A stretch of DNA of 64,000 bases, from assembly GCF_932526225.1 (NCBI RefSeq), contig NC_064035.1, positions 17,721,969 to 17,785,968 on the forward strand, in the 5' to 3' direction. The notes under the pieces are model-generated. The model had not been told where the DNA came from. It did not search any database and was given only the letters and a program-made list of their open reading frames with translations. Made by a program: the position numbers and the translations under genes. The DNA is from Nematostella vectensis (lineage: Eukaryota > Cnidaria > Anthozoa > Actiniaria > Edwardsiidae). Of this stretch, positions 59,256 through 64,000 are shown one piece after another (the stretch's first letter is position 1; every line of letters begins with the position of its first letter).

Positions 59256-60954
59256 TTTTTAGTACTAATAAGAAGAACCAACTAAAATGGAGCGGAAACT
59301 CCGATAAACTAAAAGATTTCCTAGTGCACTTGATGGAGGAAGGAAGTAACGAAAAACTAGTAAGCGTAAACCAAATCGTGACGACAAGTGTACTAAAATT
59401 CGAATCGGTGACCGTAAACTTTTACTCGAGTACGAACACGCTGCAGGTGCAAGGTGCGGGAAAAGACGTTTATATAAGTAAACTCACTACTCTAGCTACT
59501 AAAAGCAGTAGTAACGCCATGAATGAGATACAAACTGGAGCGAAAGAACAACCAGCGGCTAAATTGATCGAGAAGGAAAACAAGATGGAAGAGCAGGTGG
59601 TGCACGATGCTCGGTATGAGGAAATCGAGGCCTTCATGGCGACTCAAAGAGTGTTTAACGCTAAAATTGAAGATAAAGTTACAAAGAATACCGTCGAGAT
59701 CGGAGAGCAAAGCATACAAATAGAAGACTGGAAACAGAAGACAAAACACGGAATCTCCGATGCTAAAAGGGAATGTGAATGTTAGATTGAAATGCTACGG
59801 TCCGAAGTAAGTAATATCAAGCCTGACAAGTAAAGTGACAAGTGAATTTAAACTGATAAAAAACAAATCGACGTCAGCGGCAGAGACTATTCTGAAGATA
59901 CTGGGAGAGCTGGGAGAAATTAAAGAGCAACTCGTGAATACAGAACAATCACTCACATCACGGATCACCAAATCGCCCTGTCTTAACCAGACAGAGGGCT
60001 CCACGATAGAAGTGACCAGCCCGCAAGACATGAACAGTCATAAAGATAGCCAGAGAATTAGTAAGGACGACAGTTGGGGACAAATCACATACACAGTCGA
60101 TACTAAAAACCGTTTTGAAACGCTCCAGGACGAGGTGCAGCCAGGTGTACCAGAAAGCCGCGGTAAAAGAGCCAGTGAGACCTGGAAAAGACAACAATGG
60201 ACGTCCAAATACAAAACCATTGGAACAGACCGGTCCGACCAGACAAACTAGGATGGACGCAAACAGAACCAAGCCCAAGACCAGTGAAGCAAAAGGTCCA
60301 ATTCTACTGATCGGCGATTCGATCCTGCGAGGAATCCAACAACGGCGCTTTTATCCAGATCCTTTCGTTAATAAACAATATGTCGCAGGAGGAACGAAAG
60401 AGCTTCTACAATACATACAAACTATGGACGACGACAGGAACGATTATGAAAACATTATTGTACATTCAGGCACAAATGACATAGAGAAACTGCGTGTAAA
60501 TGAAATAGCTGTTAATATGGAAAATTGTGTAAACGCACTCAAAGGTCGCTGGCCCAGCTCCAGAATAGCTGTCAGTGGAATTTTGTATGCTCCCAAGAGA
60601 GATGGCACAAAAATAGACGTCACAAACTACTGCTACGAAGACATTTGCAAGGACAATGGGGCCCATTTCATCAACAATCAGCGCGTTACAAGTGACACCT
60701 TTGGAAACCTCGACCCAGAAGTTTTTCACGACGATTTACACCTAAATAACAACACTGGAACCAAAAAGTTTGTTTCAAACATCAAAACTAGAACCGGTTT
60801 GCGAAGGGACACAGAGAGAAGTGAAAGAAGAGCAAGAGCGCCACCGTATAAGCAGCAGAAAATGACAATGTGGGGCTCATGCGACCAATCATTCCCACCC
60901 TTGCAAGCCCTCAACACATTAGCAGATTATTTTAGAAGGCACCGTCCAAGCTAA
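59256..60954 (+). pseudogene. LINE ORF1: N-terminal domain, coiled coil and SGNH esterase-like domain (frameshifted)
   Basis: Three overlapping open stretches in different frames make up one ancestral ORF1. 59,256-59,785 contains WSGNSDKLKDFLVHLMEEG and VTVNFYSSTNTLQVQG, then a Glu/Lys-rich coiled coil. 59,835-60,251 continues the coiled coil. 60,115-60,954 carries LIGDSILRGI (block I, nucleophile Ser), HSGTNDI (block III) and DDLHLN (block V with the His), the layout of SGNH hydrolases. The frame breaks around 59,785-59,840 and 60,110-60,250 disable it. In related LINEs ORF1 binds RNA or membranes; the esterase role is not settled. Confidence 0.82.
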
Positions 60955-61009
60955 GTGCTCTTTTTGTTTTATTTATTTAACATTCACGATACCTTCTCCA
61001 GAATATTCA

Positions 61010-61795
61010 CAATTAAGAATCGGCTGCTGGAATATTAATGGCTTCAGCAGTAAAACGTTTGGAAACAAATTAAACCAAAATGACTGTCTGGATACAATTA
61101 ACAAGCATGAAATTTTTGGTATAGTTGAGACACATGCAAATACCAAATACAAACTTAAAAGTTACAAATTTTAAGCATTATGTAAAACATAGAGAAAGTT
61201 CAAACAATTCACGAAGTTATGAGGGAATAGTAATATATATTAAAAATAATATAAACAATGGCGTTGTATACATGCCATCAATGAATAAGAACGTTTTGTG
61301 GATAAAACTTAAAAAAACATATTTTCATTTGAAGAAAGATATTTATATAGGAACAGTTTATCTAAGTCCACAAAGAGAGAATAACAATGAATTACTTGAT
61401 GATCTCGAAATAGAAATACTTAATTTTTCCACAAAAGGTGACGTCATTGTACAAGGTGCTTTGCAGGAATATGTATTAAACGATGATAACAGCAAAAAGT
61501 TCAGATAAAACAAATCGCAGAAATTCTCAAGACGTAAACACGACAGATAGCCGAGGGAAAAATCTTATAGAGATTTGTACGGCTTTCAATCTCAGAATTC
61601 TGAACGGAAGATCAGTTGGGGATCTCGAGGGAAGAAAAACATGTTTCAAATATAACGGAAGTAGCGTTGTAGATTATGCGATTGCTTCAAATAATATCAT
61701 AAAAACCATTAACTATTTTATTGTCAAACCTCTGGAGCCACATCTAACTGATCATTGCTCTCTATCTTATGCTTTATCTGTCCGGAGCCCATCAA
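61010..61795 (+). pseudogene. LINE ORF2: apurinic/apyrimidinic-like endonuclease domain (frameshifted)
   Basis: It starts with IGCWNINGFSS near 61,017, followed by IFGIVETHA (catalytic Glu), a frameshift near 61,130, then YEGIVIYIKN and IYIGTVYLSP. The expected GDFN motif is disrupted (VIVQGALQEY near 61,445-61,475). The domain resumes in another frame with SSVVDYAIAS and LTDHCSLSY near 61,655-61,770, the C-terminal S-DH motif. At least two frame changes plus the damaged catalytic motif mark it as dead. Confidence 0.82.
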
Positions 61796-64000
61796 AGGGT
61801 GCAGAGGCAGAGAGGACAGACCAAAATGAAGGATTAACAGAATTCAAAAGACTTATCTGGAAGGACGGAATACAGGAGAAATTGAAAGAGATTTTAGTTT
61901 CTAATGATATGCAACAAAAACTAAGCGACGCACTTAAAAACAATAGCACAGAGACAATGACCGCTCAATTTACGCAAGCGCTTAAAGAGGCATGCGAGGC
62001 GGCGGGTATGAAGTATCAAAACACAAAAACGGTACACACACAACAACAAACGATGGTTTGACGAGGAATGTAAAACAGAAAAAGAAAACATTCGCTCGCT
62101 TGGATACCGAATCTCGAAAGAACCAAACAATCATTCTTTAAGAGATGCTCTGAATCGGAAAAGGAGAATCTTTAAAAAAAACGTGCAAAAGAAAAAAAGA
62201 AAATCATTACGCGAACATAATCAATAATATCGACTTTAGAAATTCTAAGCTTTATGGAGACAGTTGAAAAACTGTTTCCACATCGGTAAGTCAACAAAAG
62301 CGTCCCCAATTGAGACTGAAAATGCGGGAAAATATTTTCAGCACTTCAAAAATTTGAATGCAACAAATGAAGCACAGCCCAAGCAAAACGGACGAATAGA
62401 TCATGGGAACTATCGGGAGGGGCCCCTGGACTACAGAATAAGCGAGGAAGAAATTATAAAAGCCATAGAAAAACTAAAATCTGGTAAGGCACCAGGCGCG
62501 GACAACATATTGAACGAATTTCTGAAGTGCAGCAAAACGATCTTGAAAAGTTATCTCGGTAACCTTTTCAACAAAATATTAAACTCTGGGGTTTACTCCA
62601 CAATGTGGAGTTACGGTTTAATAGTCCCGATTCATAAGAAGGAAGATCCATCGGAACCTGAAAACTACAGGGGCGTAACACTTTTGTCAACGTTAGGCAA
62701 AGTTTTTATGTCAATCATGAACGAAAGATTATACAATCACCTAACGGAGAAGGGCATTTTGAAAACAGAACAATGTGGTTTTAGGAAAGAGCAAGGAACA
62801 ATAGACCGCATTTTCGCTCTAAAGTCAATAATAGACAAGCATGTCAAAGCGAAACCCCCCCCTTCCCCCCCAAAAAAAAACAATTTCCTGTTTGCGTGCT
62901 ACTTGGACTTTAGTAAAGCTTTCGATTGCGTCCCTAGGGCGAAACTATTTGAAAAACTGAAAGCAGTAGGTGTTACTGGGCGTTTCCTCGACATAATCCA
63001 ATCAATGTACTCAAATGACAAGTCTTCCGTAAAAATTGGAAGCTCCATAACTGAATCCTTTCGATGCCACGCAGGCGTGAAACAAGGCTGTATGATTTCG
63101 CCAACGTTGTTTAATTTTTACTTGAGCGACCTCCCAGAAAAACTAAATGAAAAATACCGAAATGATATTGACTTAAACGGTGTGCCATTAAGTTGCATTC
63201 TCTATGCCGACGACTTAGTTATCCTATCAAAATCAGCAAAGGGCCTGCAAGAATATCTGAACAGCCTCGAAGAATATTGCAAAGCATCCGAACTATCCAT
63301 CAATCTAGATAAAACAAAAGTAATGATTTTTAATAACACCAGGAAACTATGAATAATTACCGAATCTTTTACGGAACTTATAAAATAGAAAATGTCAAAA
63401 GTTAAAAGTACCTTGGGCTCCATTTTTGCCCTTATGGAAATTTTAATTTGGCTAAGGAGGAGCTCAAAAAAGTAGCATTAAAAGCGATGTTCAAGTTAAG
63501 AAAAGAAATGGGAGAGCACTTCAGACAAGATATCAAACTAACTCTCCGCCTTTTTGACACCTCGATACAACCAATCCTACTTTATGGAAGCGAAATATGG
63601 GGAGCGGACTACAAGGGAAAGTTAGAAAAAGATCCAATAGAAATGGTTCACACCAGGTTTCTAGAATGGCTTCTCGGCGTAAACCGATACTGTAGCTCGA
63701 ACGCGTGTAGGGCTGAATTAGGACGATTCCCTCTCAGAACAAAAGCAAAGAGTAGAGCGATCAAACTTTGGCTTAAACTTTCAAACAACAATGGGAATAA
63801 CGAAAAACTCTCCCGCAAAGCATTCGCTACCATATCTAATTATGAAAACAAGAACTTTTGGCATAGAAAAATTAAACAAATACTAGACCTTGCGGGTAGG
63901 AGCGATATTTGGCTGACTGACACAAACACTCCCGAAGCAACTTACAGTTTTCTTCAACAAAGGCTTTATGACATTGAACAACAGACATGGCTTAGCTCTA
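61796..64000 (+). pseudogene. LINE ORF2: reverse transcriptase and C-terminal region (frameshifted, truncated by window end)
   Basis: Connecting sequence to 62,263 is broken by stops. The longest open stretch, 62,264-63,352, covers the RT core: GKAPGADNILNEFLK, YLDFSKAFDCVP (first catalytic Asp), GVKQGCMISPTLFNFYLSDL, and ILYADDLVIL (YADD) near 63,200-63,230. A CCCCCCCC/AAAAAAAAA run at about 62,857-62,880 encodes an odd PPPSPPKKN insert just before the first catalytic block. After a stop at 63,352 the C-terminal region continues in another frame (PILLYGSEIWGADYKG, LGVNRYCSSNACRAELGR) to the window end. Confidence 0.88.

Larger units (their letters stand above)
59160..64000 (+). mobile_element. 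Non-LTR retrotransposon (CR1/L2-like LINE), degenerate, running off the right edge
   Basis: In order on the plus strand: an ORF1 region with a coiled-coil part and an SGNH-esterase-like domain, an apurinic endonuclease domain, a reverse transcriptase with YADD, and a C-terminal RT-associated region. An esterase domain in ORF1 is known from CR1/L2-type LINEs. Several frameshifts and stops break both ORFs, so this copy is not autonomous. The 5' limit is uncertain (it may include the monomer array) and the 3' end is beyond the window. Confidence 0.93.

Overview
The window reads as animal nuclear DNA, most likely from an anthozoan cnidarian close to the sea anemone Nematostella. The evidence is many short exons with GT-AG introns, a secreted MACPF protein with a Cys-rich tail, a CR1/L2-like LINE and many short inverted-repeat elements. 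The genus is an inference. All gene models were spliced by eye. For CFAP61, PLEKHA8 and the K2P channel every exon phase closes and the total length is divisible by three.

Layout, left to right. 1-4,222: a 50-bp satellite inside an intron of an ERp44 homologue (minus strand; first five coding exons at 4,695-6,408, the rest lies off the left edge). 6,582-9,076: a decayed DNA transposon with long degenerate inverted termini and a broken ORF. 11,176-12,627: a secreted MACPF/perforin-like protein (plus). 13,584-38,087: a complete 36-exon CFAP61 homologue (minus), a ciliary axoneme protein, with several of its introns filled by tandem arrays and small transposons. 38,088-39,727: a divergent promoter interval. 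39,728-48,774: a complete 15-exon PLEKHA8/FAPP2 homologue (plus) with PH and glycolipid-transfer domains. 50,064-50,747: a truncated rhodopsin-like GPCR (plus). 51,038-51,755: an inverted-repeat element. 51,808-54,791: a two-exon two-pore-domain K+ channel (minus). 56,900-64,000: GC-rich repetitive DNA, an array of 37-bp monomers, then a degenerate LINE running off the right edge.

The most striking signal is in CFAP61. Two introns carry tandem arrays whose repeat unit is the splice junction of the adjoining exon. Intron 22 holds about 27 copies of a 37-bp unit centred on the 5' splice site of exon 22, of which about 21 keep a consensus AAG|GTRAG. Intron 29 holds ten 82-bp copies of the 3' splice site plus the first ~26 nt of exon 30, with a dead older copy of exon 30 further upstream. 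Misuse of most copies would add an early stop codon. The two arrays arose at opposite junction types and lie 2.7 kb apart. No expression data are visible here, so any effect on splicing is a hypothesis.

The host genes do not form a pathway. Each is an independent eukaryotic locus: ER thiol quality control, pore formation, ciliary motility, Golgi glycolipid transfer, signalling and K+ leak. CFAP61 and PLEKHA8 are arranged head to head.
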